Positions 28,137 through 37,800 of a stretch of DNA of 64,000 nt are shown here, piece by piece. The translations under genes were made by a program, and so were the position numbers. Source of the stretch: Verrucomicrobiota bacterium. GTDB lineage: Bacteria; Verrucomicrobiota; Verrucomicrobiia; Methylacidiphilales; JBCCWR01. The stretch is taken from the NCBI GenBank assembly GCA_039192515.1, contig JBCCXA010000007.1:1-64000 (forward strand), given 5' to 3'. Positions within the stretch are counted from its first letter, which is position 1, and every line of letters starts with the position of its first letter. The notes beneath the pieces are model-generated. The model was not told where the DNA came from and did not search any database. It saw nothing but the letters and a program-made list of their open reading frames with translations.

Positions 28137-28448
28137 AGGTAAATTCTGGAAGCCTGGGGTGTCTAGAAGACTGGGAGTGATCTGAGTGTAGCAATAGACT
28201 GAGACCATCATGGTTAAGCTATCTATTGAGTCTAGTCATAGGTCTATGCCTCCGTTTGGAGGCATGGTGCTGAAAAAATTTGTGGATCAATAGGAATAGA
28301 TGAAGATCTAAAGGGACTTGATTTGCCAAAGCTAGGCTCTCACAGAGGCTATCAGGCAAAAGAAGTTATTGAGAGTTTCAAGAAAGTAATTCATCGGATA
28401 CTTCTCCAACGCAATAAATTAGGCGTGAAATCATTTTTCGGAATGACA
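28137..28448 (+). mobile_element. IS1380-like transposase remnant, left copy
   Basis: A ~312-bp sequence is repeated in direct orientation at 30638-30952. It opens at ATG near 28210 with MVKLSIESSHRSMPPFGGMV and, after a one-base frameshift, continues as IGIDEDLKGLDLPKLGSHRG and YQAKEVIESFKKVI. This resembles the N-terminus of IS1380-family transposases (TPFGGLVL, LPKPGSNRGY, IIESFL). The catalytic DDE part is missing, so it is a decayed or MITE-like fragment. Confidence 0.65.
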
Positions 28449-28662
28449 ACCGAATAACCTTTTCTATATTACCTGCCCCCAATTTATCCGTTAGCACTCT
28501 ATCCACCCAACCTTGAGCTAAAAAATAAAATATCTCGATCTTATTCCCAGATTTTTTATGTTTTGCAACCTCTTCTAGAGTGCTCCAATCACATAGCTTC
28601 CAAGTTTTTTCTGAGCTTGAAGTCTTTCCGAAATTAAAAAAGCAGTGCCAAGAGGCATTCAA
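28449..28662 (-). other. Possible gene fragment abutting the IS remnant
   Basis: A minus-strand frame (TTG start at 28662) reads as protein-like for about 70 residues (CDWSTLEEVAKHKKSG, YFLAQGWVDRVLTDKL) before entering the IS remnant, where it ends at 28378. There is no ATG and no ribosome site. It may be a gene interrupted by the element. I recognise no family. Confidence 0.2.
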
Positions 28663-28736
28663 ACTTACGCTTAATAGAGAAGCATGGAGTTGATAGCGTA
28701 TAAGAACTTAAGTTTTCAGAAGATTTGAAGTTTTAA

Positions 28737-29765
28737 TCAAGCTTTACCCTTATTATTCAAAACGCCTGAAGAGAAATGATATCGGAGTGGCAATTTAGGG
28801 TCTCTGTTTTCTTCAGGTATAACTTCAAAGAAAACTTTGATATGCGATGGAAGATGACCATCCAAAAGTGCAATCAATAAATCCTCATAAAACTTCAGCA
28901 AATTATCAATGCACGTGTTCATCACATCTAATAAATTCTGAGGTCTACCCATGTCATAGTCAGGATGTACAAACCTCCATGTAGGAAGTCTTATTGTACC
29001 ATCAGGCTCTAATGAAAAATCAAGTGTTTCCACAAATTCATCTTTTTTGGGATGTTCCAGAGTATTTCGTATGTCGATCCATGTTTTTACCCAAACCTGA
29101 TCACCAGCTAACATTTGAGCTAACAAACTGTCCTTTCCTTTTTCTTTCTCAGCCCATAATTGCGCTTTATGAAATTTTGCGTTCTTGAAGTCGTCTTTAT
29201 TTGTTAAAGGCAAAAATAATTTTGAAATTGTTTGCAGACCTCTCTTCACCTCATTTACAAAAGATCTAAATTCGATATTAAAGTGATCGATTATAGGCAG
29301 GGTTTTCGGTTTATCAGGCCTTGTGTATTCCTCCAAATTTTCCTCTATGGTGCGAACATGATTTTCTACCTGCTGCTTTAATCTTTGCTTGATAAACCGC
29401 AAAGACACAAGCGAGTTCATAACCTCCCAGCTAATATCTGATATCTCTGCATGCTTCTTGGTTCCTTTAATGAAAAAATTCTGAACGAGGTTTTCAGTCT
29501 GAATAATAGTCCTTGCTACGATTGGATCAGATGCACCGTGTGGAAGAATAAGGTTTTGTGTCCAGGGGACATTTTCATGTTCAAGATTGGGATCTATATC
29601 GTCTGGTGATCTATACCGTAAAATCTTGTTCCTGGTGATGTAATATAAACCGTTTTCTCTACCTATAAAACTGACAAATTCATCGCCCTCTTCGAGGTCT
29701 ATTTCCAGTGTCACTGCCCCATCACGACTCTTTCTAATTTTTTCTTTACTGCTTGGTGAAGCCAT
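28737..29765 (-). CDS. Uncharacterised protein with HEPN-like Rx4H motif, third gene of HigBA operon
   Basis: This 342-residue protein starts 18 bp after the HigA-like antitoxin gene on the same strand. I do not recognise a named family. The C-terminal half is mostly helical and contains TWIDIRNTLEHPKKDEF (residues about 240). The spacing Arg-x4-His in RNTLEH matches the active-site signature of HEPN ribonucleases, and helices NLLDVMNTCIDNLLKFYEDL follow. The N-terminal part has a beta-rich start (GAVTLEIDLEEGDEFVSFIG). A nuclease or immunity role is inference from this motif and from the toxin-antitoxin setting. Confidence 0.75.
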   Translation of the reverse strand: MASPSSKEKIRKSRDGAVTLEIDLEEGDEFVSFIGRENGLYYITRNKILRYRSPDDIDPNLEHENVPWTQNLILPHGASDPIVARTIIQTENLVQNFFIKGTKKHAEISDISWEVMNSLVSLRFIKQRLKQQVENHVRTIEENLEEYTRPDKPKTLPIIDHFNIEFRSFVNEVKRGLQTISKLFLPLTNKDDFKNAKFHKAQLWAEKEKGKDSLLAQMLAGDQVWVKTWIDIRNTLEHPKKDEFVETLDFSLEPDGTIRLPTWRFVHPDYDMGRPQNLLDVMNTCIDNLLKFYEDLLIALLDGHLPSHIKVFFEVIPEENRDPKLPLRYHFSSGVLNNKGKA

Positions 29766-29783
29766 ATTCCCAGATAATTTGTA

Positions 29784-30119
29784 TCAAGCTCCTACAAGCT
29801 CCAAGACACCTTGTTTGGCCTTGCTTCTAGGCTTAAGCACTTGAATTTGAATATTACGGTCGAGCTTGAGCAGGAAAGAAAACAGCCGATCCATCGTAAA
29901 GCCTGTTAGATTTCCCTTTTTCAATTTGGAGATATCAGGTTGCGTTGCTCCAATCAAATCAGCAGCTTTTTTCTGAGTGAGCTTACGTCTTTCAATGGTT
30001 CTGATGACCTGAAAAGCAAGATCAGCTTTGGCCTTATATTCAGATGAGTTTTCAAAACCTAAATCCTGAAAAACATTTCCAGAACCTCTTGTAATACTTC
30101 CTTTAGATGCATTTTTCAT
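29784..30119 (-). CDS. higA: HigA-type XRE antitoxin
   Basis: This 111-residue protein has a central helix-turn-helix (TQKKAADLIGATQPDISKLK, residues about 50-70) and the short C-terminal extension ILVLKP-like IQIQVLKPRSKAKQGV typical of HigA2-like antitoxins. It neutralises the cognate RelE-fold toxin and represses the operon. Its ATG overlaps the toxin stop by four bases. The order toxin then antitoxin is that of higBA loci. Confidence 0.88.
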   Translation of the reverse strand: MKNASKGSITRGSGNVFQDLGFENSSEYKAKADLAFQVIRTIERRKLTQKKAADLIGATQPDISKLKKGNLTGFTMDRLFSFLLKLDRNIQIQVLKPRSKAKQGVLELVGA

Positions 30120-30478
30120 TTTCTGTTTTCCTTCTTCTGATCCTCAAGAGCGATCTTGAGCCTTGTTTTAATTAAATCCATATCCTGTTTCGGTGTTGCT
30201 ATCCCGCTTTTCGATTTTTTCTGAAAGCAGTGGAGCACATAAATCTTGCCCTTCAGCTTGGCAATATAAACAGCGCGATAGGTATTGCCGTCATGGTTAT
30301 CTCTTAATTCATAAACACCTTTAAATTCTTTTCCTTTTAACGGCTTGGCATCATAGGGTGTCACACCATGTCGCACCTCATGAAGCCGGAAGCCAAAAAA
30401 TTGCTTCACAGCGATGGGAAAACCCTTTAGGTCTTCAAGAGAACTGCCAATCCAATCAATAGGTTTTTCACCATCCAT
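30116..30478 (-). CDS. higB: HigB-type toxin (phage Gp49-like, DUF891)
   Basis: This 120-residue protein has the family's conserved core VYELRDNHDGNTYRAVYIAK and YVLHCFQKKSKSGIATPKQD. The Gp49-like/DUF891 group has a RelE/HigB fold and includes ribosome-dependent mRNA interferases. The Lys-rich C-terminus and the KKSxxGI motif are retained, so it looks functional. The operon starts here, with an inverted-repeat operator directly upstream. Confidence 0.88.
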   Translation of the reverse strand: MDGEKPIDWIGSSLEDLKGFPIAVKQFFGFRLHEVRHGVTPYDAKPLKGKEFKGVYELRDNHDGNTYRAVYIAKLKGKIYVLHCFQKKSKSGIATPKQDMDLIKTRLKIALEDQKKENRK

Positions 30479-30495
30479 TAAATCAATATAGCATA

Positions 30496-30540
30496 TCTAC
30501 TATAAACAATAAAGCCCCAAATATAGTAAATCTACTATAT
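30496..30540. promoter_or_regulatory. Probable higBA operator
   Basis: A perfect inverted repeat ATATAGTA-AATC-TACTATAT spans 30521-30540, and an extra half-site TCTACTATA lies at 30496-30504, just before the toxin start. Autorepression by HigA is the usual arrangement for such loci. Confidence 0.55.
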
Positions 30541-30637
30541 TTTATCGTAATAGATATCGTAGACTTTAGAAGGAATGGTCTTAAGTCAGCTCTATTTTAA
30601 GCATCTCTGAGGCCAGGAAATCACGAAAACAATACGT

Positions 30638-30952
30638 GGTAAAATTCTCGAATCCGGGGGGTCTAGAAGACAGGGAGTGATCTGAATGTAGCAATAGATT
30701 GAGACCATCATGGTTAAGCTATCTATTGAGTCCAGTAATAGGTCTATGCCTCCGTTTGGAGGCATGGTGTCGATGAAAAAATTTGTGGATCAATAGGAAT
30801 AGATCAAGATCTAAGGGGACTTGATTTGCCAAAGCTAGGCTCTCACAGAGAGCTATCAGGCAAAAGAAGCTATTGAGAGTTTCAAGAAAGTAATTCGTCA
30901 GATATTTCCCCTACGCAATAAATTAGGCGCGAAATCATTTTTCGGAATGACA
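30638..30952 (+). mobile_element. IS1380-like transposase remnant, right copy
   Basis: This direct repeat of 28137-28448 is about 90% identical by eye. It carries the same frameshift after FVDQ and an additional two-base insertion in CACAGAGAGCTATC. Together the copies flank 2.19 kb with the higBA operon. The shared lesion means both descend from an element that was already broken. Confidence 0.65.
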
Positions 30953-31120
30953 GTTAGCATCCAGACTCAGACATCGACAGATCTTAAAACCTATGTTGAA
31001 AACGCGACCGAAGAAAAGTCACGCTTAGCGAGTGATGTGACGAAATGGATTGTGAGCACAGCGGCGGATACAGATAGAAAATTCCTCTCTGCTACAGCAA
31101 AGGGCAGGGAGAGTGACTAG
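30947..31120 (+). other. 57-codon frame exiting the IS remnant
   Basis: The frame begins at ATG in the last bases of the right IS remnant and reads MTVSIQTQTSTDLKTYVENA through ASDVTKWIVSTAADTDRK to TAG at 31118. It looks protein-like and may be the tail of a gene disrupted by the element. I recognise no family, and there is no ribosome site. Confidence 0.25.
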
Positions 31121-31134
31121 AACTTAATGGGAGA

Positions 31135-31225
31135 TCACTTGTTGCTAGGCCTTGTCGAGCTCTCCTTTCTTCTGGCTCAAGCCCTTAGGCCTCTTGTTCA
31201 ACTTCTATGACATCACCCAGCTTTA
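31135..31225 (+). repeat. R2 dispersed repeat copy
   Basis: GTCGAGCTCTCCTTTCTTCT, GGCTCAAGCCC and TTCAACTTCTATGACATCAC follow the R2 order. The copy lies just downstream of recA, between it and the IS remnant. Confidence 0.5.
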
Positions 31226-31264
31226 AGCTCTCAAAGAGGAGGGTTGTCGAGCTCGTCTTGGATT

Positions 31265-32347
31265 TTAGCTATCTACTTCAGCAAGCTTGGCTAGCACTTC
31301 TACTTCGATTTCATTGTATAGCTCAGGCTTATTCTTAAGCTCTTCCTTGGCAGCGTCTCTTCCTTGAGCAACTTGGTTGCCTTTGTAGGAGATCCAGGCA
31401 CCACGTTTTTCAACGATTCCTTGCGCTATGGCAAGGTCCAGTAACGAGCCGGTCCTGGAAATACCTTCATTGTACATGATATCAAATTCGGCCTCTGTAA
31501 ATGGCGGTGCTACTTTGTTCTTAACCACTTTAATTTTTGTGCGATTACCGAGAACGGTTCCGTCAGTCGCCTTGATTTGACCAATGCGCCTGATGTCAAT
31601 TCGCACACTAGAGTAGAATTTCAGAGCCCTTCCGCCAGGGGTGGTTTCAGGATTACCGAACATGACACCTATCTTTTCGCGGATTTGGTTTGTGAAAATG
31701 GCGATGGTTTTGGCTTTGCTGATAAGCGCAGTGAGTTTTCTCATTGCTTGGCTCATCAAACGGGCTTGGGCACCTACCACGGTATCACCAATTTGTCCCT
31801 CCAGCTCATTTTTGGTAACTAGTGCAGCAACGGAATCTAGGACCACGACATCAAGGGCATTGGATCTGATAAGGGTTTCCGCAATGCCCAAAGCCTCTTC
31901 ACCAGAGCTAGGTTGTGAAACGAGTAGTTCTTCCATGTTTACACCAAGCTTGCGCGCATACTTAGGGTCAAGTGCGTGCTCAACATCAATAAACGCTGCA
32001 GTGCCGCCAGCCTTTTGCGCATTGGCAATCGCTGTTAAAGTGAGGGTTGTCTTACCAGAGGATTCTGGCCCATACACTTCTACTACACGTCCTCTGGGGA
32101 GGCCGCCGACACCGAGTGCTCGGTCTATGACTATAGCGCCAGTAGGGATAACATTGATATCCATTTTGGCATTTTCATCACCAAGGCGCATGATGGAGTT
32201 TTCTCCATACTGTTTTTGGATAGCTTGTAATGCTAGATCGAGATTTTTGCGTTCAGCCTCTTTTTCTTTATCGACTTTTTTCTCAAGTGGTTTTTTGGTC
32301 GCCTTTATTTCTTTTGCTTTGGGCTCGTCTAATGTTTTTACCGCCAT
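31265..32347 (-). CDS. recA: Recombinase RecA
   Basis: This 360-residue RecA is counted from ATG 32347; an ATG two codons upstream (32353) is also possible, but GGAGA is better spaced for the inner one. Walker A is GPESSGKTT, and [10 protein letters not shown] is Walker [21 protein letters not shown] is the loop L2 region. A Lys/Glu-rich N-terminal extension of about 35 residues precedes the usual start. RecA catalyses strand exchange and SOS co-proteolysis. It follows cinA by 18 bp in a probable four-gene operon. No separate SOS box is evident in the short gap. Confidence 0.98.
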   Translation of the reverse strand: MAVKTLDEPKAKEIKATKKPLEKKVDKEKEAERKNLDLALQAIQKQYGENSIMRLGDENAKMDINVIPTGAIVIDRALGVGGLPRGRVVEVYGPESSGKTTLTLTAIANAQKAGGTAAFIDVEHALDPKYARKLGVNMEELLVSQPSSGEEALGIAETLIRSNALDVVVLDSVAALVTKNELEGQIGDTVVGAQARLMSQAMRKLTALISKAKTIAIFTNQIREKIGVMFGNPETTPGGRALKFYSSVRIDIRRIGQIKATDGTVLGNRTKIKVVKNKVAPPFTEAEFDIMYNEGISRTGSLLDLAIAQGIVEKRGAWISYKGNQVAQGRDAAKEELKNKPELYNEIEVEVLAKLAEVDS

Positions 32348-32365
32348 GTCCATTCTCCATTCTAG

Positions 32366-33622
32366 CTATTTATTTGCTTGTTGATGTGTTACTAAAGTTT
32401 GTAAATCCCTTCGCAGTAGATCCAGTGCAATTTGCGATGCCATTACTTTAAAGCTTTCTCGATTCTGTACAAGTCGCTTTTCTAAAACTGTTATCTTTGG
32501 CTTGTCACCATGGCTAGATGCGCAGGCGATATAGACGAGTCCTACCGGTTTATCAGAAGTACCACCTCCAGGACCTGCAATGCCAGTTAAAGCGATGCTG
32601 AGATCGGCTTTAGATTTTTGTAAAGCGCCGATTGCCATTGCCTTAGCTACGTTTTCACTTACTGCTCCATGCTCATCAATAAGTTCTTGTGGAACGTTCA
32701 ATTCGGAGGATTTGCTGGTGTTTGAGTAAGTGACCCAGCCCCCACAAAAAACCTCAGAGGATCCTGGGATATTGGTGAGTCGATGCGCTACGAGTCCCCC
32801 AGTGCAGGATTCAGCGGTAGTTATTTTCTTGTTTAGACCTCTAGCAAGTCTGACGACAGCTTCCTCTATTTTGATGATCTCATTCGCATAAATGAATTCA
32901 TTAAAGAGGTTGGTGACTGCTGTAACAACTTTACTCAGGCTTTCAGAGCTTGCACTAACTAGGCGAATATCCAGTTCTCCCAGTCTAGCGCAATAACCTA
33001 TATCAACATCATGAGGTATATTTAGGCTGTCCATGATCATGTCCTGAGCAAGAGATTCTCCTAAACCAGTTAGTCTGAGTATATTTGTTTGTATGGTATT
33101 TTTATGAGGTAGTAAGGAATCAAACCATGGCATTATTTGCTCAGAAAACATAGGATACAATTCTCTAGGTGGGCCAGGCAGGCAGATAATCCATTTGTTT
33201 TTATGTTGCAGTCTTAGGCCTGGAGCCGTTCCGTGGTTATTCTTAAGAATATCGGCACCCTCGGGAATCATCGCTTGGATCGTATTACTTTCGGGCATCT
33301 CGTAGTCTCGCTTCTTGAAAAATACTTTAATGGTTTCCAAGGTGTCGGTATCGAGGGTTAGTTTTTTTTTCGTCACTTTAGCGATAGCTTGACGAGTGAG
33401 GTCATCAGTAGTTGGTCCTAATCCGCCAGTTATCAGGATTAGGTCTGCCCGTGCCAGGGATTCTAAGAGAGCCAACTCAATAATTGAGCCGTCGGGCACC
33501 GTAGCTTGTCGGCTTACCTGTAGGCCCTTCAAGGCAAGTTGCTCGGAGAAATATCGCAAATGCGTGTTGAGGACTTGACCCAGCAATAGCTCTGTGCCTG
33601 TGTTGATAACTTCAATGATCAT
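32366..33622 (-). CDS. cinA: CinA-family protein (competence/damage-inducible, NMN amidase domain)
   Basis: This is a full-length 418-residue CinA. The N-terminal MoCF/MoaB-like domain has NTGTELLLGQVLNTH and ILITGGLGPTTDDLT. The C-terminal nicotinamide-nucleotide amidase domain has TTAESCTGGLVAHRLTNIPG and ALTGIAGPGGGTSDKPVG. CinA recycles NMN and ADP-ribose derivatives. A cinA-recA arrangement is known from several bacterial phyla. Its start overlaps the rsm22-like gene by 11 bp. Confidence 0.95.
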   Translation of the reverse strand: MIIEVINTGTELLLGQVLNTHLRYFSEQLALKGLQVSRQATVPDGSIIELALLESLARADLILITGGLGPTTDDLTRQAIAKVTKKKLTLDTDTLETIKVFFKKRDYEMPESNTIQAMIPEGADILKNNHGTAPGLRLQHKNKWIICLPGPPRELYPMFSEQIMPWFDSLLPHKNTIQTNILRLTGLGESLAQDMIMDSLNIPHDVDIGYCARLGELDIRLVSASSESLSKVVTAVTNLFNEFIYANEIIKIEEAVVRLARGLNKKITTAESCTGGLVAHRLTNIPGSSEVFCGGWVTYSNTSKSSELNVPQELIDEHGAVSENVAKAMAIGALQKSKADLSIALTGIAGPGGGTSDKPVGLVYIACASSHGDKPKITVLEKRLVQNRESFKVMASQIALDLLRRDLQTLVTHQQANK

Positions 33623-34799
33623 GTTGATAGATGGTTTTGTATGAGTCCTTGTTTTTGATGCGGAAGGAATTTTCTCCCTTTAATGGCTCTTTAGCATGAA
33701 TGGATAATAGATCACCGCGTGAGAGTTTTTTGACTCTCTTTTTGTCCTTAGCCTTGAAGCCTCTGGTAAGCAAATCATGATGTTCTAGTAATCCGTTGGA
33801 AGAGCAAATGCTCATTTGTAACTTACCTGCTGTCTCAACAACAGGTGAGACCATGCGGCCTAGATCCCCTTCAGGTAATGGGCTTGCTTCATGGCCAAAT
33901 GCTAAATAGCTAAATTTCAATTCTTTAACAATACGAGGCTTATCTAGATTTTTGTTAATATCCAAAAGGGTTTGTGGAGGTTGCCACAAGTGGACTTCGT
34001 GGCACCAATGTTTCTCTCCGTATTTTGAGAGCATGGGACAAGCTGATTGATGTAAACAGGGGCCCCAGATTTTGAAATCCCTGTTTATTAAGTAGTCGTG
34101 GAGTTTTTCAAGCCGAATAGCCGTTTCGGAAAGCGCGGGCTCTATTAAAAGGCAAATACCCTCTTTTTTTAAGTGCGATAATATTGTATCTAGCCAACTC
34201 GTAGCTTTTTCATGTGGTGCTTTGTAAAAAAATTCTCCCAGAGAGAAGCTGGCTATAATAATATCCCAAAGGTTCTGTGAAGGAAACTTGTGTGATTCTA
34301 GGATGTTTCTAGCGTCTCCCATGTGAGTAATCCATCTTGTCTGAGGCCATAGAGTTCTATGTGCTGTGGCACATTTCTTTAATAAGTCTAATTGGACTCG
34401 AGACTGGTCAACAGCATCTATTAGCACTCCGGTCGTAAAATGACGGCTCAAACGATAAGCTAATGCAAAGGATGCAGCGCCTAAGCCACAGCCTAAATCC
34501 AAAATTCTAAGGGGTTCTGGACTATTTGGGTTCCAGTGGCGAAATTTAATTAACTCATTGATAACATAGTTTATGCGAGCAAAAGTCTGAGGAAAAAAGT
34601 AGCAGCCGTAAGCGAGCACTGCTTCAGTGTCCATGGCATAACCTGAAAAATCTTCGTCTCTGTCCGAGGTGAAGACATCGCTTAAAACTTCAGCAGCAGA
34701 CGCTAATCGCTTGATCGTGGTGTGAGTGCTGGAGGAGAAATAATAGCTAGATGCTTGTTCCAACCACCAAGAGTCGAGTGCCTCAGGATAATGTGTCAT
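33612..34799 (-). CDS. Rsm22-like ribosomal small-subunit methyltransferase
   Basis: This 395-residue SAM-dependent methyltransferase has the SAM loop ILDLGCGLGAASFALAYRL near residue 100. Acidic VDQSR follows, then the motif IIASFSLGEF. The C-terminal cluster GPCLHQSACPML plus HWCHEVHLW gives the cysteines used for iron-sulfur binding in the Rsm22 family of mitochondrial and bacterial ribosome-assembly proteins. It begins 17 bp after the giant PAS gene and overlaps cinA. Function is inferred from family. Confidence 0.85.
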   Translation of the reverse strand: MTHYPEALDSWWLEQASSYYFSSSTHTTIKRLASAAEVLSDVFTSDRDEDFSGYAMDTEAVLAYGCYFFPQTFARINYVINELIKFRHWNPNSPEPLRILDLGCGLGAASFALAYRLSRHFTTGVLIDAVDQSRVQLDLLKKCATAHRTLWPQTRWITHMGDARNILESHKFPSQNLWDIIIASFSLGEFFYKAPHEKATSWLDTILSHLKKEGICLLIEPALSETAIRLEKLHDYLINRDFKIWGPCLHQSACPMLSKYGEKHWCHEVHLWQPPQTLLDINKNLDKPRIVKELKFSYLAFGHEASPLPEGDLGRMVSPVVETAGKLQMSICSSNGLLEHHDLLTRGFKAKDKKRVKKLSRGDLLSIHAKEPLKGENSFRIKNKDSYKTIYQHDH

Positions 34800-34816
34800 A
34801 TCATCCTAGCCTTGCA

Positions 34817-37800
34817 TTAATCAATGAGGTAAAGTCGCTCTTCAATTTTATTGATTAATGAGAGATTTTTTTGTGCCAAATTATCTCTATCGGTGAGACT
34901 AAGTTCCTTTTGCAATTCGGGGAGTTCTTCCATAGCAGTAGAACTTAAGGCAATAAGCTTCTTGTTAAAAATATTAGCTATATACGTATTGAGCTCAGAT
35001 GAGTTTTTGATCTGTCCTTTATCAGTCAGTTCTTCTTCTAACTGGTTCAAGCTCTCGGTATCCCTGAAGATAATGGCCGTACCTTTCAATTCTCCGCTAA
35101 TATCCATGAGAGGTTGAGTGCTTTGGATTAGGTCAATTTTTCCTCCTGAGGTGTGGCGAATAGAGGTTTCCAGTAGTATATGACTCGATGCGGCGCCTTC
35201 TAGGTGTATCTGCTTTTGGTTTAATACATGATAAACCTCACTGAGCTCTTTGCCTATGCAGTCCTGGTAATCGCATCCAAGAAGGTCCGAGGCTTGGAGA
35301 TTCATCAAGGATATTCTTCCGTTGTGGTCAGCGGTTAAAAATGCTTCAGAGTTGGGGTTGGCCTTGTTGTTATTAACGATTTGGCTCTTTGCAGCGGGAA
35401 ATTCAGTTTTCTGAGGAGTATTAACAGGCGTATCTTCTGCTAGAGGAGTTTCTTGTTTGAGGGCTTCTTTATCTGCTTCAGAAGATTTGCTTTTCTTGCT
35501 AGGGAGTTTGAAAGGAGTGATAGAGGATGCTCCCGTAAAGCTCTTAAGGGGTAGGTTTTTAGCAACGTCCAAAGGCAATTTTAGATTCTTTTTACTTTCA
35601 GACTCTGGTGAGGGTGGCGGTTGTACACCTTGGCTTGGTAATGGAGGAGGTGGTGTGTTGGCCTCATCCAAGGTGACTCCTTCAAGCAGAGGCGATATGT
35701 TAGGACTTCTTTTTTCCAAAAACACAAAGATACATTCTAACTTAGCATCCGCTGTGTAGACGCCATTCATTTTTAAAACAGCGGAGAAGGTTTGGTTTTC
35801 TTGATTAATAAACTTATCCTCTATTTGGACTTCAGTCCGTAATTTCGACTCTAATTTTTGCTGGAGTGAATCTATGGCGCTTTTTGCTCCTTCCACAGCT
35901 AGTTCAGAAAATTTTCTCCCTTTCCAGTCCTCTTCAGATTGGAATTGAAATAGTGTACTCAAAGCAGAGTTTGCTTCCATGAATCTACCCTGGTTGTCTA
36001 GCATAGCTGACGGATAGTCCACTGAGCCAAACAGTGTGCTAAGTCGGGTTTCGGCCACTTGCAAATCCAGCAATGTTGAAAAATTTTCTGTTTCTGTAGT
36101 TGTTTGAGATTCTTGTATCTGCTCGAAAACGTAAAACTTGCACCAGATGCTTCCATCCCCACTGCGAACTGCATTAATGGAACAACGTGTTTTCAATGCA
36201 CTGGTTACAGGAGACTCCCAATGGATTTCAGTAACATATTGGTTTAGTTTGCCAGACAGTAAATCGGAGGCTTGATCCATATTGGTTGGTATAAAGCCTT
36301 TGCTGTGAAATTGATTGAGTTTTCGTTGCAACAATGAGTCTCTACTTTTGCCTAGCCAATGCGCAAAGGTCTGGTTTGCGAAAACAATCTCATCTTCAGC
36401 ATTAGTCAAAGCCACTCCCATGATACTGGAGGAGGCTAGTCCAATGAATCGGGTCTCGGCATCGTCAGCTATGGTCTTTGCCTCATTCAACTTAGATAAA
36501 TCTTCCATCAAACAGATTATCTTAGAGTCGTCTAATATGCTGGACTTGAAGCCGTGCACTCTTGCCCATGTGGCTTGAGTATTTTTCTTAACCAATGCTC
36601 CATCGGCTTGATATTGTTCTAGCTCATCGTGCCAGCATTTGGTTCTGAGCTCCTTTTCGTCTACTCCCTCTTCAGCAATGAAAAGGGCATTCATGTGGAT
36701 TTCCTCTGCGTTATCGTACCCTGTCCATTCTAGAGCTTTACGGTTGACATGGGATGCTTGTCCTTCCTCGTCAAGGATGAAGATAGGCACGGGCCACTGC
36801 TCTATTAGATTAGTTAGTGCTGATTTTTGGGACTCTAAAGTTTCTTTTCTATCAGAGAGCCTATTCTCTAGATCTATATTATTTGTATTGGCCGCTTCTA
36901 ATTCAGACTCGTGTTCCCTGATTTGAGCGTTTGATTTTTCCAAAGCATTTTCGAGTTCAGCAATGCGAAGTTTTGTTTTATCTAATTCTGCGGTTGATTG
37001 GTTGAGTGAGACTTCGTGGGATTCTATGGTGTCAGTCTTTTGGGATAAACGGTTCTCTAGTTCCCTGGTCCTTTCATTAGTAGAAGCTAATTCTTGATGC
37101 AATTGGCTTTGTTCCTCCTGCGAGCTTTCTATTGTAGTATTTAGTTCTTGGATCTGTCTTTCTAAATCCTTGGCGATAGTGCGTTCCGTTTCTAATGAAG
37201 CTTCGCTCTTTTTTAGATCTTGGTTTGCGCTATCTAAAGCAACATGTTTAGCATCCAATTCAATTTTAGTTTCGTCTAGTGTGTTGTTTATATCAGTGAG
37301 GTCTTGCTCTAATTGTGAGATGTTTTCTTTGGCTTGCTTAAGAGATTCTTCTTTTTCTGATAAATAATTTTCAGATTTTTCGAGGGAAGTGATTGTTTCA
37401 TTAAGCGTTTCGGTTGTTTCTGACAAGCTGCTTTTCATTTCCTCTAGCTCATGGCGTGTTTCCTGGAGCTTGGAGGTAGTTTCGCTGTGAGAGTTATTTT
37501 CTTCAGCTAGCTGCTTTTCTAGTTCTTTGATCTGAGACTGGGTTTCTTCAAGTTGCTTTCTGTGGTCCTCTAAGCTGGACTCGAGAGAGATAATAGTTGT
37601 TTTCCTGTCTTGCAGTTCTTCGCCTAGGCTCTGCTTGTCTTCGTGCTCAGTCTCTAGCTCAGCTTGGAGCTGCTTAATTTGAGAAAGGTCCTCAATCATC
37701 AATACTACTGACCAGTCAGATAGCCCCTCTTGTTTGATCAAGGAACCAGTAAGTTGGACGGGTATCAGCTGTTCATGGATCACGAAGCTAGCTTCAATGC

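Noticed and set aside
31641-32384. Long plus-strand ORF (247 codons) opposite recA
   Set aside because: It lies wholly antisense to recA, which is certain. The product is low-complexity and Ser-rich, as expected from a shadow frame.
34817-35100. C-terminus of the PAS protein as an active histidine kinase
   Set aside because: No phospho-acceptor His, N-box or G-boxes are present before the stop, and the next gene starts 17 bp on.
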